From contig WGMH01000001.1 of the NCBI GenBank assembly GCA_016125165.1, positions 793,098 to 857,097 on the forward strand: a stretch of 64,000 nucleotides of DNA, read 5' to 3'. The DNA is from Alphaproteobacteria bacterium. GTDB lineage: Bacteria > Pseudomonadota > Alphaproteobacteria > Micropepsales > Micropepsaceae. This document shows, one piece after another, positions 16,484-26,953 of this stretch. The notes beneath the pieces were generated by a model that was given only the letters and a program-made list of their open reading frames with translations, ran no database searches and was not told where the DNA came from. Both the position numbers and the translations under genes were made by a program. The stretch's first letter is position 1; each line of letters opens with the position of its first letter.

Positions 16484-17677
16484 ATGCAGCGTTCGAACTA
16501 CCTGTTCACGAGCGAAAGCGTGGCCGAGGGTCACCCTGACAAAGTGTGTGACCGGATTTCGGACGAAGTGGTGGATCTGTTCTTCCGTGAGGCAGCAAAA
16601 GCGGGCTTCCCGGCGAAGGATGTGCGCGTGGCCTGCGAAACGCTTGCCACCACCAACCGCGTTGTGATCGCCGGCGAAACGCGCGGTCCTGCCTCCGTCA
16701 CCTTCGACATGATCGAACAGGCTGCGCGCGATGCCATCAAGGACATCGGCTACGAGCAGGAAGGCTTCCATTGGAACACGGCGAATGTGGAAGTGCTGCT
16801 GCATGCGCAGTCTCCGCATATCGCACAGGGCGTCGATGCATCGGGCAACAAGGATGAGGGTGCGGGCGACCAGGGCATCATGTTCGGCTATGCCTGCCGT
16901 GAAACGCCGGAGCTGATGCCGGCCCCGATCTTCTACAGCCACAAGATTCTTCACCTCATGGCTGCCGCCCGCAAATCGGGCAAGGCGCCGAAGCTCGGCC
17001 CCGATGCCAAGAGCCAGGTGACGATGCGTTACGAGAACGGCAAGCCCGTTGAAGCCACGCAGATTGTTGTTTCCACGCAGCATCTCGATGAAGACATGAC
17101 GAGCGCGCATGTGCGCGAACTCGTGGAGCCCTATGTGCGCGAAGCGCTGCCGGGCGGCCTCATCACGCCGAAAACGGTGTGGCACGTGAATCCCACAGGT
17201 GCGTTCGTCGTCGGCGGCCCGGATGGCGACTGCGGTCTTACCGGCCGCAAGATCATCGTGGACACGTATGGCGGCGCGGCCCCGCATGGCGGCGGCGCGT
17301 TTTCCGGTAAGGATCCGACGAAGGTGGACCGTTCGGCTGCTTATGCAGCGCGTTATCTGGCGAAGAACGTGGTGGCCGCGGGCCTTGCGGATCGCTGCAC
17401 GATTCAGATCTCCTACGCCATCGGCGTTTCCGATCCGTTGTCGGTCTATGTCGATCTGCACGACACCGGAAAGGTCGATGAGGCGAAGCTCGAAGCGGTT
17501 CTTCCCGAACTGATGAGCCTGAAGCCGCGCGGCATCCGCGAGAAGCTGGCGCTCAACAACCCGGTCTATGCGCGCACGGCGGCCTATGGCCATTTCGGCC
17601 GCGCGCCGGACGGCAAGGGCGGCTTCACCTGGGAAGCCATCGACCTCGTGGACGAGCTGAAGCGCGCCTTCGCGTAG
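16484..17677 (+). CDS. metK: S-adenosylmethionine synthetase
   Basis: 397 residues with the full set of MetK landmarks: [12 protein letters not shown] (methionine/ATP site) near the start, [12 protein letters not shown] in the middle, and the phosphate-binding loop [19 protein letters not shown]. It makes S-adenosylmethionine from methionine and ATP in the cytoplasm. In many Alphaproteobacteria metK is followed directly by trmB and rimP, as it nearly is here, except that a TSUP permease and an Rrf2 regulator on the opposite strand have come between. A long upstream region suggests independent control. Confidence 0.98.
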   Translation: MQRSNYLFTSESVAEGHPDKVCDRISDEVVDLFFREAAKAGFPAKDVRVACETLATTNRVVIAGETRGPASVTFDMIEQAARDAIKDIGYEQEGFHWNTANVEVLLHAQSPHIAQGVDASGNKDEGAGDQGIMFGYACRETPELMPAPIFYSHKILHLMAAARKSGKAPKLGPDAKSQVTMRYENGKPVEATQIVVSTQHLDEDMTSAHVRELVEPYVREALPGGLITPKTVWHVNPTGAFVVGGPDGDCGLTGRKIIVDTYGGAAPHGGGAFSGKDPTKVDRSAAYAARYLAKNVVAAGLADRCTIQISYAIGVSDPLSVYVDLHDTGKVDEAKLEAVLPELMSLKPRGIREKLALNNPVYARTAAYGHFGRAPDGKGGFTWEAIDLVDELKRAFA

Positions 17678-17687
17678 AGCTTCGCGC

Positions 17688-18476
17688 CTAAGCGAGCAGC
17701 TTGATCGAAACCGCCGTCAGCACTGCGGCGAGAAGAAAACGCAACACGCGGTCTGACGTGCGCGGCACAAAGCTGCTTGCGATCACGATGCCGGGCAGCG
17801 ATCCGATCAGAAGCGATCCCAAAAGCGCAAAGTCCACGCTGCCGAGAAGCCAATGGCCCGCACCCGCAACGAGCGTCAGCGGCACCGCATGTGCGATGTC
17901 CGAGCCGACAATGCGCGAAATCGGAATCTCCGGATAGAGCAGTACCAGCGCAGTGACGCCGAGCGCGCCCGCGCCCACCGATGAGATCGTCACCAGCACG
18001 CCAAGGATCGCACCCGTTGCGATTGTCAGGATTGTGGTGGTTTGCGGTGACAGAACGCCGACCCGTTTTGCGTAGGCGCGGAGGATCGTGCCGCGAAAGA
18101 CGAGCGCCAGTGCGGTCAGGATCAGCGCCACGCCGAGCATCTTGGAAACAAGCGCGCTCGTGCCCGCCGAGTTGATGCCGAGCACGTTGAACAGAAGAAG
18201 TGTCGCGAGCGCCGCCGGAACGCTGCCGAGCGCCAGCTTGCCCACGATTGGCCAGTGAATCGTCTTGTTCAGCGAATGCACCACCGAGCCGCCGGATTTG
18301 GTCACGCTCGCATAGAGCAGATCGGTGCCCACGGCGGCTGCCGGGTGAACGCCGAACAGAAGAATGAGGATGGGCGTCATCAGGGCGCCACCCCCCACGC
18401 CGGTCAGCCCCACGATCATCCCCACGCCAAAGCCCGAAGCCACATATAGCGCGTTGATATTGCTCAGAAATTCCAA
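17688..18476 (-). CDS. TSUP (TauE/SafE) family permease
   Basis: 262 residues with about eight membrane segments in two halves, each opening with a glycine-rich turn (VGLTGVGGGALMTPIL and ISSVGAGALGVTAL), the signature of the TSUP/DUF81 family. Members move sulfite, sulfoacetate, sulfide-derived anions or other organosulfonates across the inner membrane. An Rrf2 regulator with four cysteines sits just upstream on the same strand, separated by 65 AT-rich bases, which points to sulfur- or cysteine-responsive control. Substrate unproven. Confidence 0.85.
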   Translation of the reverse strand: MEFLSNINALYVASGFGVGMIVGLTGVGGGALMTPILILLFGVHPAAAVGTDLLYASVTKSGGSVVHSLNKTIHWPIVGKLALGSVPAALATLLLFNVLGINSAGTSALVSKMLGVALILTALALVFRGTILRAYAKRVGVLSPQTTTILTIATGAILGVLVTISSVGAGALGVTALVLLYPEIPISRIVGSDIAHAVPLTLVAGAGHWLLGSVDFALLGSLLIGSLPGIVIASSFVPRTSDRVLRFLLAAVLTAVSIKLLA

Positions 18477-18541
18477 GGCACGCCCTCCCGATCGTTTCGA
18501 TCCGAAGGTTATATATCATTATTCCTATCGTATCACTAGTA

Positions 18542-18961
18542 TTAAACCGGCGGCAGAACGGCGAGGTAATCGGCCAAGGAGTGCTTCTCGAGGATTCCCG
18601 CCGTCGCGTTTCGCACCTCCGTCAGCACCTTGCGGATCGCGCAAACCTTGGCGTCGTAACAGTCTTCGCACTGGCCATAGGCCGTCACGCTGGCACAGGG
18701 TGCCATGGCGAGCGGCCCCTCCACCGCACGGATCACCTCCGCATAGGTGATGGAATCGGCGGGGCGGGCCAGTTCGTAGCCACCTTGCTTGCCCCGGCGG
18801 CTGTTCACCAGCCGGTGCCGCTTCAGCTCCAGCATGATGAGTTCGAGGAATTTGCGGCTGATCTTTTCGTGGGCCGCGATGGTGCCCACGGCCACGGGCC
18901 CTTCGGTGCGCGCCAGATAGAACATGGCGCGAAAGGCATAGCGGGTCTTTTGCGAGATCAT
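18542..18961 (-). CDS. Rrf2 family transcriptional regulator with a Cys cluster
   Basis: 139 residues from ATG 18961 (MISQKTRYAFRAMFYLA); the longer frame upstream overlaps the divergent trmB start and is not conserved. The winged helix-turn-helix is typical Rrf2, followed by the GKQGGYELARP wing. Four cysteines (89, 98, 101 and 107, in PCAS, GQCEDC and KVCAIR) fall in the region where IscR has its three iron-sulfur ligands, though the spacing differs. It may therefore carry a cluster or sense thiols. It precedes the TSUP permease gene and is likely to regulate it. Confidence 0.88.
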   Translation of the reverse strand: MISQKTRYAFRAMFYLARTEGPVAVGTIAAHEKISRKFLELIMLELKRHRLVNSRRGKQGGYELARPADSITYAEVIRAVEGPLAMAPCASVTAYGQCEDCYDAKVCAIRKVLTEVRNATAGILEKHSLADYLAVLPPV

Positions 18962-19048
18962 GCCCGCAGCAAGCCGCAAAGCCCGCCAACTATCAATATC
19001 GGTGCAATAGGGATTGACGGCGAAACGCCCGCCACCCAAAAGCCGCCC

Positions 19049-19786
19049 ATGACAGAGCAGCACCATGGCGAGCGCGCCCGCGGCCAGCTTTATGGCCGCC
19101 GCAAGGGGCCGAAACTTTCGCCCCATCGCGAAAACCTGCTCGAGACGTTGCTGCCGCAGCTCGAATTTAAACTGAAGCCGGGCAGTGATCCCAAGTCCTA
19201 CTTTTCACCTCCCCTTTGTGGGGGGGGCGAAACGCGAAGCGTTTCGGGTGGGGGGCAGATCGAAGATGTCTGGCTCGAAATCGGCTTCGGCGCAGGCGAG
19301 CATCTGCTCTGGCAAGCGGAACGCAATCCGCAGGTTGGCCTCATCGGAGCGGAGCCTTTCATCAACGGCGTCGCCAAACTGCTTTCCAAACTCGTGGCGG
19401 AGCCTTCACGCACCAACATTCGCCTTCACACCGGCGATGCACGCGACATCATTGCTGCCCTGCCTGATGCAAGCCTGGGCCGGGTGTTCATCCTCTTTCC
19501 CGATCCCTGGCCGAAAACGCGTCATCACAAGCGCCGCTTTATCCAGATGGAGATGCTGGATGAGCTTGCCCGTGTGATGAAGAAGGGCGCGGAATTGCGC
19601 TTTGCCAGCGATGACAAGACCTATGTCGCCTATGCGCTCGAACGTCTGATGGCGCATGACAAATTCGAATGGACAGCCTCGTGCGCCGAAGATTGGCGCT
19701 CCCGCCCCACCGACTGGCCGCCCACGCGTTACGAAATCAAAGCCATCCGTGGCGTGCCGGTGTTTCTGCGGTTCCGCCGCCTCTGA
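19049..19786 (+). CDS. trmB: tRNA (guanine-N7)-methyltransferase
   Basis: 245 residues from ATG 19049, divergent from the Rrf2 gene. It has [15 protein letters not shown] (SAM loop, about 77-91), then [15 protein letters not shown], the hallmark of TrmB, and [11 protein letters not shown] near the end. The enzyme makes m7G46 in tRNA. Residues about 52-70 (FSPPLCGGG then [10 protein letters not shown]) look like a foreign insert: the DNA beneath is a palindromic GC-rich element, and neighbouring TrmB sequence resumes immediately after. The enzyme core is intact, so the insert is probably tolerated. It heads the rimP-nusA-infB region. Confidence 0.93.
   Translation: MTEQHHGERARGQLYGRRKGPKLSPHRENLLETLLPQLEFKLKPGSDPKSYFSPPLCGGGETRSVSGGGQIEDVWLEIGFGAGEHLLWQAERNPQVGLIGAEPFINGVAKLLSKLVAEPSRTNIRLHTGDARDIIAALPDASLGRVFILFPDPWPKTRHHKRRFIQMEMLDELARVMKKGAELRFASDDKTYVAYALERLMAHDKFEWTASCAEDWRSRPTDWPPTRYEIKAIRGVPVFLRFRRL
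19202..19258 (+). repeat. Palindromic element inserted in frame in trmB
   Basis: CGAAACGC-GAA-GCGTTTCG forms a perfect 8-bp stem, flanked by CACCTCCCCTTTGTGGGG on the left and GGTGGGGGG on the right, which can form nested hairpins. The layout, and its translation FSPPLCGGG...SVSGGG, match the small intergenic palindromes scattered through many alphaproteobacterial genomes. Only one copy is visible in this window. Confidence 0.6.
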
Positions 19787-19830
19787 CCTTGCATTTCCGG
19801 GGGTACAGGCCTATATCCCCGCCATCCCAT

Positions 19831-19871
19831 ACAACACAGGTGTTGTTGTGTGGCGGTCCGAAAGGATCGCC
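19831..19871 (+). ncRNA. Structured leader before rimP (two hairpins)
   Basis: ACAACA (19831-19836) pairs with TGTTGT (19841-19846). Just after it GGCGGTCC (19852-19859) pairs with GGATCGCC (19864-19871), including one G-U, around a GAAA tetraloop. They lie 49 bases before rimP, the first gene of the nusA-infB operon, which in other bacteria is controlled through its leader. I cannot match a named family. Confidence 0.4.
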
Positions 19872-19919
19872 GCGCGGGAAAATCATTGCGTTTCGGGAGT
19901 TCCGGCCATTCTCACGGCC

Positions 19920-20402
19920 ATGTCGCATCTGGAGCCGATCATTGCCCCTGCCGTTGAAGCGGCGGGGTTCAAGCTCGTGCGGCTGCGCCTGATGGGGGGC
20001 AAGACCAAGACCTTGCAGATCATGGCCGAGCGTCCGGATGGCTCCATGAACGTGGAAGATTGCGCCGAACTTTCCCGCGCGCTCTCCGATTTCCTCGATG
20101 CGGAAGACCCCATCGAGGGCGAATACGATCTGGAAGTCTCTTCGCCCGGCATCGACCGGCCGCTCACGCGCCTCACCGATTTCGCGCGCTGGGCCGGTCA
20201 CGAGGCGAAGGTTGAGCTTGCCGCGCCCGATGCCAATGGCCGCAAGCGCTTCAAGGGCACGCTTCTGGGCCTCGACGGCTCCGACGTGCAGATCGAAACA
20301 GGCGGGCAAAGGCTTTCGCTGCCATTCAAGGCGATTGCCGACGCCAAGCTCGTGCTCACCGAAAAACTGATCCAAGAGGATCTTAAAGCGAGGAAGCAAT
20401 GA
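19920..20402 (+). CDS. rimP: Ribosome maturation factor RimP
   Basis: 160 residues from ATG 19920 ([17 protein letters not shown]), which matches the family N-terminus; the open frame upstream covers the trmB end and structured leader. [16 protein letters not shown] is the RimP signature, followed by the C-terminal SH3-like domain ([16 protein letters not shown]). RimP assists late assembly of the 30S ribosomal subunit. It is the first gene of the conserved rimP-nusA-ylxR-infB order. Confidence 0.95.
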   Translation: MSHLEPIIAPAVEAAGFKLVRLRLMGGKTKTLQIMAERPDGSMNVEDCAELSRALSDFLDAEDPIEGEYDLEVSSPGIDRPLTRLTDFARWAGHEAKVELAAPDANGRKRFKGTLLGLDGSDVQIETGGQRLSLPFKAIADAKLVLTEKLIQEDLKARKQ

Positions 20403-20445
20403 CATCTTATGCGAAGCGCAACAGCGCGTTCTGGAGCGTCTGACA

Positions 20446-22062
20446 ATGGCCACCGGAGTTGCCGCCAACAGGCTCGAACTCTTGCAGATCGCCGATGCGG
20501 TCGCGCGCGACAAGTCGATCGACAAGACTGTCGTGCTCCAGGCCATGGAAGAGGCGATGCAACGCGCAGCAAAAGCGCGCTATGGCAGCGAAAACGAAAT
20601 CCGGGTCGAGATCGATCCGAAGACCGGCGAAACCCATGTGTCGCGCTACCTGCACGTTGTGGAGCAGGTCGAGAACGACAAGACTGAGATCAGCCTCACC
20701 GACGCACGCCGCAGAAATCCTGACGCGCAGCTTGGCGACATCATCGCCGAAACACTGCCGCCGGTCGATTTTTCGCGAATCGCCGCGCAGGCCGCCAAGC
20801 AGGTGATCGTGCAGAAGGTGCGTGATGCCGAGCGCGAGCGGCAGTATGATGAATACAAGGACCGCATCGGCGAAATCATCCACGGCATCGTCAAGCGCGT
20901 GGAATTCGGCTCGGTGGTTGTGGACCTCGGTCGCGCCGAAGGCGTGGTGCGCCGCGATGAAATGATTCCTCGCGAGACGTTCCGCACCGGTGATCGCATC
21001 CGCGCCTATATCTACGATGTTCGCCGTGAAACGCGCGGGCCGCAGATTTTCCTGTCGCGCAGCCATCCGCAGTTCATGGTGCGTCTGTTCGCGCAGGAAG
21101 TGCCGGAAATCTACGATGGCATCATCGAAATCCGCGCCGTTGCGCGCGATCCGGGCAGCCGGGCGAAGATCGCCGTGATCTCCAAGGATTCCAGCATCGA
21201 TCCGGTCGGCGCCTGCGTCGGCATGCGCGGCGTTCGCGTGCAGGCGGTGGTGCAGGAGCTTCAGGGCGAACGCATCGATATCATTCCGTGGTCGCAGGAA
21301 CCGGCCACCTTCATCGTCAACGCGCTGGCTCCGGCGGAAGTCACCAAGGTGGTGCTCGATGAAGATACGCATCGTGTGGAAGTGGTGGTGCCGGACGAGC
21401 AGCTTTCGCTCGCCATCGGCCGCCGCGGCCAGAATGTGCGGCTGGCATCTCAGCTGACAGGGTGGCAGATCGACATTCTGACGGAAGCCGAGGAATCGGA
21501 GCGTCGCCAGAAGGAATTCGCCGAACGCACCGCGCTCTTCATGGAAGCGCTCGATGTGGACGAAACCGTCGCGCAGCTTCTTGCGTCGGAAGGATTTGGC
21601 GAGATCGAAGATGTTGCCTACGTCCCGCTCGACGATCTGGCCAGCGTCGAAGGCTTCGACGAAGAAACCGCGCAGGAACTCCAGACGCGCGCCATCGAGT
21701 TCATTGAAGCACGCAACAAGGAACTGGATGACAAGCGCCGCGCACTGGGCGTGGAAGATTCCGTCATCGCAGTCGAAGGTGTCACTGCGGCGATGGCTGT
21801 TGCGCTCGGCGAGCACGACATCAAGTCGCTCGACGATCTGGCTGGCTGCGCCACCGATGATCTGCTGGGCTATTTCGAGGTGAACAAGGAAAAGGAACGC
21901 GTGCGCATCGAAGGTGCGCTCGAAGGTTTCGACCTTACAGCCGACGACGCCAACCGCATCATCATGAAGGCGCGCGTGAAGGCGGGCTGGATCGAAGAAG
22001 AACCGGAAGCGGTTGAAGACGATGCCGGCGATGAAGTTGAAGCGGAGGAAACGGACTCTTGA
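20446..22062 (+). CDS. nusA: Transcription elongation/termination factor NusA
   Basis: 538 residues. The N-terminal polymerase-binding domain is followed by an S1 domain (about 135-200, [20 protein letters not shown]), two KH domains ([18 protein letters not shown] and [16 protein letters not shown]) and two C-terminal helix-hairpin-helix acidic repeats ending in a Glu/Asp-rich tail, typical of proteobacterial NusA. It modulates pausing, termination and antitermination. It lies 43 bases downstream of rimP, and its stop touches the TTG/ATG region of ylxR. Confidence 0.98.
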   Translation: MATGVAANRLELLQIADAVARDKSIDKTVVLQAMEEAMQRAAKARYGSENEIRVEIDPKTGETHVSRYLHVVEQVENDKTEISLTDARRRNPDAQLGDIIAETLPPVDFSRIAAQAAKQVIVQKVRDAERERQYDEYKDRIGEIIHGIVKRVEFGSVVVDLGRAEGVVRRDEMIPRETFRTGDRIRAYIYDVRRETRGPQIFLSRSHPQFMVRLFAQEVPEIYDGIIEIRAVARDPGSRAKIAVISKDSSIDPVGACVGMRGVRVQAVVQELQGERIDIIPWSQEPATFIVNALAPAEVTKVVLDEDTHRVEVVVPDEQLSLAIGRRGQNVRLASQLTGWQIDILTEAEESERRQKEFAERTALFMEALDVDETVAQLLASEGFGEIEDVAYVPLDDLASVEGFDEETAQELQTRAIEFIEARNKELDDKRRALGVEDSVIAVEGVTAAMAVALGEHDIKSLDDLAGCATDDLLGYFEVNKEKERVRIEGALEGFDLTADDANRIIMKARVKAGWIEEEPEAVEDDAGDEVEAEETDS

Positions 22063-22064
22063 CC

Positions 22065-22724
22065 ATGGCTGCGGCAATCCACACCGGAAAGGACGATGAC
22101 ATGCGCGAACGCCGCTGCATCGTCACCGGTGAGGTATTGCCGGAAGAGCGGCTTGTGCGCTTCGTGGCCGATCCGGAGGGCGTTGTTACGCCGGATGTGG
22201 CTGCGAAGCTTCCTGGCCGCGGGCTATGGGTCAGCGCAGAACGCGCGGTGCTCGAAAAGGCAATTGCGAAGAACGCCTTTTCACGTGCCGCCAAGGCTCC
22301 GGTCACCGCGCCTGCAGGCCTGGCTGATCGTGTGGAGGCCCAGCTTGTGCAGCGCATGCAAGGCGATATCGGTCTTGCCCGCCGTTCCGGCCATCTGGTG
22401 ATGGGCTTCGACAATGTGATGCGCGCCATTGACGGTCGCAAACCGCCATCGGTGGCGATTGAAGCGCGTGATGGCGCGGCGGACGGGCGGCGAAAACTGT
22501 TCGCCGCGGCCCGGTCCCGTGATGTGGCGCTCAGGGTGCTGGACTGCCTCAGTTCCGCGGAATTGAGCGTGGCTTTGGGCAAAGACAATGTGATACATGC
22601 GGCGCTCCTGCCGGGGCGCCTTGCGGAACGGCTGATTTTCGATGCCGGAAGGCTCGAAGGGTTCCGCGCCAAAAAGGAAGTCCCGGGAAGGGCGAAAGGC
22701 ACGGATGAGCGATACGAACGATAA
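22065..22724 (+). CDS. ylxR: YlxR (DUF448) / L7Ae-like RNA-binding protein
   Basis: About 219 residues combining the YlxR domain ([19 protein letters not shown], then [13 protein letters not shown]) and a C-terminal L7Ae-type ribosomal-protein-like domain ([14 protein letters not shown]...[19 protein letters not shown]), a fusion usual in Alphaproteobacteria. Possible starts are TTG 22059 (overlapping the nusA stop), ATG 22065, and ATG 22101, which has the best ribosome-binding site (GGAAAGGA eight bases upstream). The first 12 residues are not conserved. It probably binds nucleic acid; its cellular role is unclear. Confidence 0.9.
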   Translation: MAAAIHTGKDDDMRERRCIVTGEVLPEERLVRFVADPEGVVTPDVAAKLPGRGLWVSAERAVLEKAIAKNAFSRAAKAPVTAPAGLADRVEAQLVQRMQGDIGLARRSGHLVMGFDNVMRAIDGRKPPSVAIEARDGAADGRRKLFAAARSRDVALRVLDCLSSAELSVALGKDNVIHAALLPGRLAERLIFDAGRLEGFRAKKEVPGRAKGTDERYER

Positions 22725-25275
22725 CCCGGCGCGCCCGGCGCGCGGGGGCAAGACCCTTTCTCTGAAAAAGACGGAAACCTCGACCGTCAAACAGAGCTTC
22801 AGCCACGGCCGCACCAAGGCCGTTGTGGTGGAGAAGAAGCGCACGCGTCTGGCACCCGGTGCCAAGGCGGACGAGCTTCAGGACAAGGCCCGCGTCGCCT
22901 CTGGGGAAGAACGCGCCGAAGCGCCCGCACAAGCCACCCCGGCGCCGCGCGAAACTGCGCCCCGCGCCGGCGTTGTGCTGCGCCAGCTGACCGAAGAAGA
23001 AAAAGAAGCGCGCAGCCGCGCGCTGGCCGACGCGCGCGTTGCCGATGAAGAAGCCCGCAAGCGCGCCGAAGAAGAAGCCAAGGTTCGCGCGATCGAAGAC
23101 GCGCGACTGGCCAAGGAGCGCGAGGCTGCTGCAAAACGCAAGGTCGAGGAAGACGCACGCAAGGCCGCCGAAGATGCCGCGCGCCGTCATGCCGAAGAAG
23201 AAGTTACGCGGCGCGAAAAGAAGGAAGAACCCGCTGCGGCTCCGAAGCCAGCCGTCGCGCCCGTAGCCGCGGCGCCCGCCGATGCGGTGCGTCGCCGGCC
23301 GCTCGAAGAAGAGGAAGATGAAGCGCCCAAGAAGAGCGGAACAAAAGTGCCCGCGAAGGCGCCTGCCGCGAAGAAGGGCGAAGACACGCGCCGTCGTGGC
23401 AAACTCACCGTCACGCGCGCATTGTCAGATGATGACGAACGCACGCGTTCCGTCGCTGCTTTTCGCCGTCACCTGCAGCGCGTCAATCGCGGCGCACAGC
23501 AGCAGGCCGCACCTGCCGGTCCCCGCGAAGTCACGATTCCGGAAACGATCACCGTTGCCGAACTTGCCAACCGCATGGCCCGTCGCGCGGTTGATGTCAT
23601 CAAGGTGCTAATGAAAAATGGCATGATGGCAACTGCAAACGACGTGATCGACGCAGATACCGCCGAACTCGTTGCCACCGAATATGGCCACACCGTCAAG
23701 CGCGTCGCCGAGTCCGACGTTCTGGAAGGCCTGAAGGGCGGGGAAGATGATGCTTCCGCGCTCGTGTCGCGTCCGCCGGTCGTCACCGTCATGGGCCATG
23801 TGGACCACGGCAAAACCTCCCTGCTCGATGCGCTGCGCAAGACGGACGTTGTCGCCGGCGAAGCAGGCGGCATCACCCAGCACATTGGCGCCTATCAGGT
23901 GCAGTTGAAGGGCGGCCAGAAGATCACCTTCCTCGACACGCCCGGTCACGCGGCGTTCACCGCGATGCGCGCGCGCGGCGCGAAGGTCACTGATATCGTC
24001 GTGCTCGTGGTTGCGGCTGATGACGGCGTCATGCCGCAAACGGTTGAAGCCATCAGCCACGCGAAGGCGGCAGGCGTTCCGATCATCGTGGCCGTCAACA
24101 AGATCGACAAGGCCGACGCCAATCCGACCCGCGTGAAGACCGAGCTTCTGCAGCATGAGATTCAGGTGGAAGACATGGGCGGCGAAACGCTGGCCATCGA
24201 AGTCTCCGCCACCAAAGGCATCAATCTCGACAAGCTGGAAGAAGCGATTCTGCTGCAGGCGGAGGTGCTTGACCTGAAGGCCAACCCGAAGCGCAGCGCC
24301 GAAGGCGCCGTGATCGAAGCCAAACTCGACAAAGGCCGCGGCCCGGTTGCCACCGTTCTTGTTGAGCGCGGCTCTCTGAAGCAGGGCGATATTCTCGTTG
24401 CCGGTTCCGAATGGGGCCGCGTGCGCCTGCTGGTGAATGATCGCGGCGAAACCGTCGAATCCGCGGGCCCTTCGATGCCGGTGGAAGTGCTTGGCCTCTC
24501 CGGCGCGCCGGAAGCCGGTGACGAGTTCGTCGTCGTCGAAAATGAAGCGCGGGCCCGCGAGGTCACCGAATACCGCGAACGCAAACGGCGCGAGCAGAAG
24601 AGCGCTGCTGGCGGACGCCAGACACTGGATCAGCTTCTGAAGAGCCAGAAGGATGGCGAAAAACGTCTTCTGCCGTTGGTGTTGAAGGCCGACGTGCAGG
24701 GCTCCACCGAAGCCATCCAGGGCGCGCTTGCCAAGCTCGGTACCGACGAAGTTGCCGCCCAGATTCTGCAGGCCGGTGTTGGCGGCATCACCGAATCCGA
24801 TGTCATCCTGGCCCACGCGTCAGGCGCTGCGATTATTGGCTTCAATGTGCGCGCGAACGCACAGGCGCGTGATCGCGCAAAACGCGATGGCGTCGAAATC
24901 CGCTATTACAACATCATTTACAACGTCGTTGACGATGTGAAGGCGGTGCTCTCAGGCATGCTCACGCCGGAAACGCGCGAAAAATTCCTCGGCAATGCGG
25001 AAGTCCTCGAGGTCTTCGCCATCTCCAAGGTTGGCAAGGTTGCTGGCTGCCGCGTGACCGATGGCGTTGTTCGCCGCGGCGCGAAGGTCCGCCTCATTCG
25101 CGACAACGTGGTCATCCACGAAGGCGAACTGTCAACCCTCAAGCGCTTCAAGGACGAAGTGCGCGAAGTGCAGTCCGGACAGGAGTGCGGCATGTCCTTC
25201 GCGAACTACGAAAACCTGCAGAAGGGCGACGTCATCGAGTGCTACGAGGTCGAAACCATCCAGCGCGCACTCTAA
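22705..25275 (+). CDS. infB: Translation initiation factor IF-2
   Basis: 856 residues from ATG 22705, overlapping the ylxR end by 20 bases. The long N-terminal third is rich in Ala, Glu, Lys and Arg (coiled, low complexity), followed by the IF2-N module ([23 protein letters not shown]) and the G domain with GHVDHGKT at about 364-371, DTPGH and NKID. The C-terminal domains that bind initiator tRNA follow. IF-2 brings fMet-tRNA to the 30S subunit using GTP. Normally rbfA comes next; here a sulfotransferase gene intervenes. Confidence 0.98.
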   Translation: MSDTNDNPARPARGGKTLSLKKTETSTVKQSFSHGRTKAVVVEKKRTRLAPGAKADELQDKARVASGEERAEAPAQATPAPRETAPRAGVVLRQLTEEEKEARSRALADARVADEEARKRAEEEAKVRAIEDARLAKEREAAAKRKVEEDARKAAEDAARRHAEEEVTRREKKEEPAAAPKPAVAPVAAAPADAVRRRPLEEEEDEAPKKSGTKVPAKAPAAKKGEDTRRRGKLTVTRALSDDDERTRSVAAFRRHLQRVNRGAQQQAAPAGPREVTIPETITVAELANRMARRAVDVIKVLMKNGMMATANDVIDADTAELVATEYGHTVKRVAESDVLEGLKGGEDDASALVSRPPVVTVMGHVDHGKTSLLDALRKTDVVAGEAGGITQHIGAYQVQLKGGQKITFLDTPGHAAFTAMRARGAKVTDIVVLVVAADDGVMPQTVEAISHAKAAGVPIIVAVNKIDKADANPTRVKTELLQHEIQVEDMGGETLAIEVSATKGINLDKLEEAILLQAEVLDLKANPKRSAEGAVIEAKLDKGRGPVATVLVERGSLKQGDILVAGSEWGRVRLLVNDRGETVESAGPSMPVEVLGLSGAPEAGDEFVVVENEARAREVTEYRERKRREQKSAAGGRQTLDQLLKSQKDGEKRLLPLVLKADVQGSTEAIQGALAKLGTDEVAAQILQAGVGGITESDVILAHASGAAIIGFNVRANAQARDRAKRDGVEIRYYNIIYNVVDDVKAVLSGMLTPETREKFLGNAEVLEVFAISKVGKVAGCRVTDGVVRRGAKVRLIRDNVVIHEGELSTLKRFKDEVREVQSGQECGMSFANYENLQKGDVIECYEVETIQRAL

Positions 25276-25294
25276 GGCGCGCTGGATATTTCCA

Positions 25295-26953
25295 ATGCGG
25301 CGGGAAATGAGCATGCCACCGGGCGTAAACGGTCGCGCGCTGCAGGAATATTTGCGACGCGCCGAAGTCGCGCTGCGCTCGAATAACTTCAGCCTGGCAG
25401 CGGCACTGTCAAGCGAAGCGATCGAGCGTGGGCTCGTGCATCCCAATCTGCTAACGCTCGCGGTGTATCATCAAATCAATATTCAGATGTATGAGCGTGG
25501 CTTGGAATTGGCCGTTCGGGCTCGTCAGCTTGCGCCGCGCTCGCCCGATGCCATGCAGGCGCATGGAAGAGTTCTCGCGGAGTTAGGGAGGCACCGCGAG
25601 GCTGTTGAAGCGTTCAATGCGGCGCTCCGCCTCGCACCGGGTTCTCCACATATTCTCTATTTTCGGGCAGTGGCGTTTGAGAATTTGCAAGAGATCGCGC
25701 GCGCCCAGAGCGAATATCGCCGTGTGACTGAAATTGCTCCGCATCCGGGGGCCTTAGGCAAGTTGGCACATTATTCGGCTCTTCGAGGTGAGGTAGAAAG
25801 CGCGCGAAACTACGCTCGAAGCGCACTGCAACTTGAGCCCGGTCAATCAGTTGCGACGCTTGCCTTGGCACAGGCCGAGTTGCTGGAGAAGAAGTATGAT
25901 AAGGCAATAGCGATTGCGAAAACCATTGGTTCGTCACAGGTGGAACGGATCGTCAATCGGGCAATCGCGCGTGGAATTGCGGCAGACGCACTTGATGGTC
26001 AGGGCAGGTACCGAGATGCCTTTGCGGAGTATCAAGAGTCAAATGCGTTACTTCGGAAATACTATGCCGATGGATATGCCGCCCTTGGCGCGGAGGCGGC
26101 TCTGGCGCGCGCGAACCGGCTCTGCAATTACTTCAATGGATGCTCTCCTGACCATTGGAAAAATACTTCATTCATCGAATGCGAATCGCCAGTCAGAGCG
26201 CATGTATTTCTGGTCGGATTTCCTCGATCCGGCACCACGTTGCTGGAGAATATTCTGTCGAGTCATCGTGACATCGAGTCTCTCGAAGAGCGCGATTGCC
26301 TAAATTTGTCGATTAAGGACTTTCTTGTGCCAGATGGTGGTCTGGAAGCGCTGGCATCAATAGGAAGCGATGACCTTGAACGCTATCGCGCGGATTATTG
26401 GCGCGAAGTACGCAGCCATGGCATCAAGCTCAAGAGTCATGCTTTCGTCGACAAGATGCCGCTCTATAGCGTCTACCTTTGTCTCATTGCCAAACTCTTT
26501 CCTCGTGCAAAGGTGCTCTTCGCGCTTCGCGATCCACGCGATGTCGTGCTTTCCTGCTTCAGGCGGCGCTTTTCGATGTCTGCTCAGATGTTTGAGCTTT
26601 TGACGCTGGAGGGTGCAGCGAACTACTACGCGTCAGTTATGTCGTTGTCTCAAGCTTACAAGTTGACATTGAATCAGGAAAGACTTGAAACACGATACGA
26701 AGACCTTGTGGCGTCTCCTGATTGCGAGACCAGACGAATTTGCGATTTTATTGGACTGGAATACGACGAGACAATGCAGGATTTCGCCATGCGCGCTAAG
26801 GGAAGAATGATCAACACACCAAGTGCAACTCAGGTGACGCAAGGCATATATCAAGGCGGCAGGAATCAGTGGCGAAATTATGAAGACGAAATGAAGCCTG
26901 TCCTGCCCACGCTTGCTCCGTGGTGTGCCCGTTTCGGATATGGAGAAGAATGA
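25295..26953 (+). CDS. TPR-repeat sulfotransferase
   Basis: About 552 residues from ATG 25295 (other Met codons at 25307 and 25313 are possible). Residues 10-230 are tetratricopeptide-like repeats (ALQEYLRRAEVALRSNNFSL, AHGRVLAELGRHREAVEAFN and so on). A sulfotransferase domain follows, with the 5'-phosphosulfate loop GFPRSGTTLLENIL at about 308 and the 3'-phosphate segment LRDPRDVVLSCFRR near 410. Such proteins transfer sulfate from PAPS, often to exported or surface molecules. The gene sits between infB and rbfA, is lower in GC than both, and overlaps the rbfA start, so it looks like an acquired insertion in the operon. Confidence 0.85.
   Translation: MRREMSMPPGVNGRALQEYLRRAEVALRSNNFSLAAALSSEAIERGLVHPNLLTLAVYHQINIQMYERGLELAVRARQLAPRSPDAMQAHGRVLAELGRHREAVEAFNAALRLAPGSPHILYFRAVAFENLQEIARAQSEYRRVTEIAPHPGALGKLAHYSALRGEVESARNYARSALQLEPGQSVATLALAQAELLEKKYDKAIAIAKTIGSSQVERIVNRAIARGIAADALDGQGRYRDAFAEYQESNALLRKYYADGYAALGAEAALARANRLCNYFNGCSPDHWKNTSFIECESPVRAHVFLVGFPRSGTTLLENILSSHRDIESLEERDCLNLSIKDFLVPDGGLEALASIGSDDLERYRADYWREVRSHGIKLKSHAFVDKMPLYSVYLCLIAKLFPRAKVLFALRDPRDVVLSCFRRRFSMSAQMFELLTLEGAANYYASVMSLSQAYKLTLNQERLETRYEDLVASPDCETRRICDFIGLEYDETMQDFAMRAKGRMINTPSATQVTQGIYQGGRNQWRNYEDEMKPVLPTLAPWCARFGYGEE

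Noticed and set aside
20407..22077. 556-codon minus-strand open frame opposite nusA
   Set aside because: Antisense shadow of nusA without any family signature.
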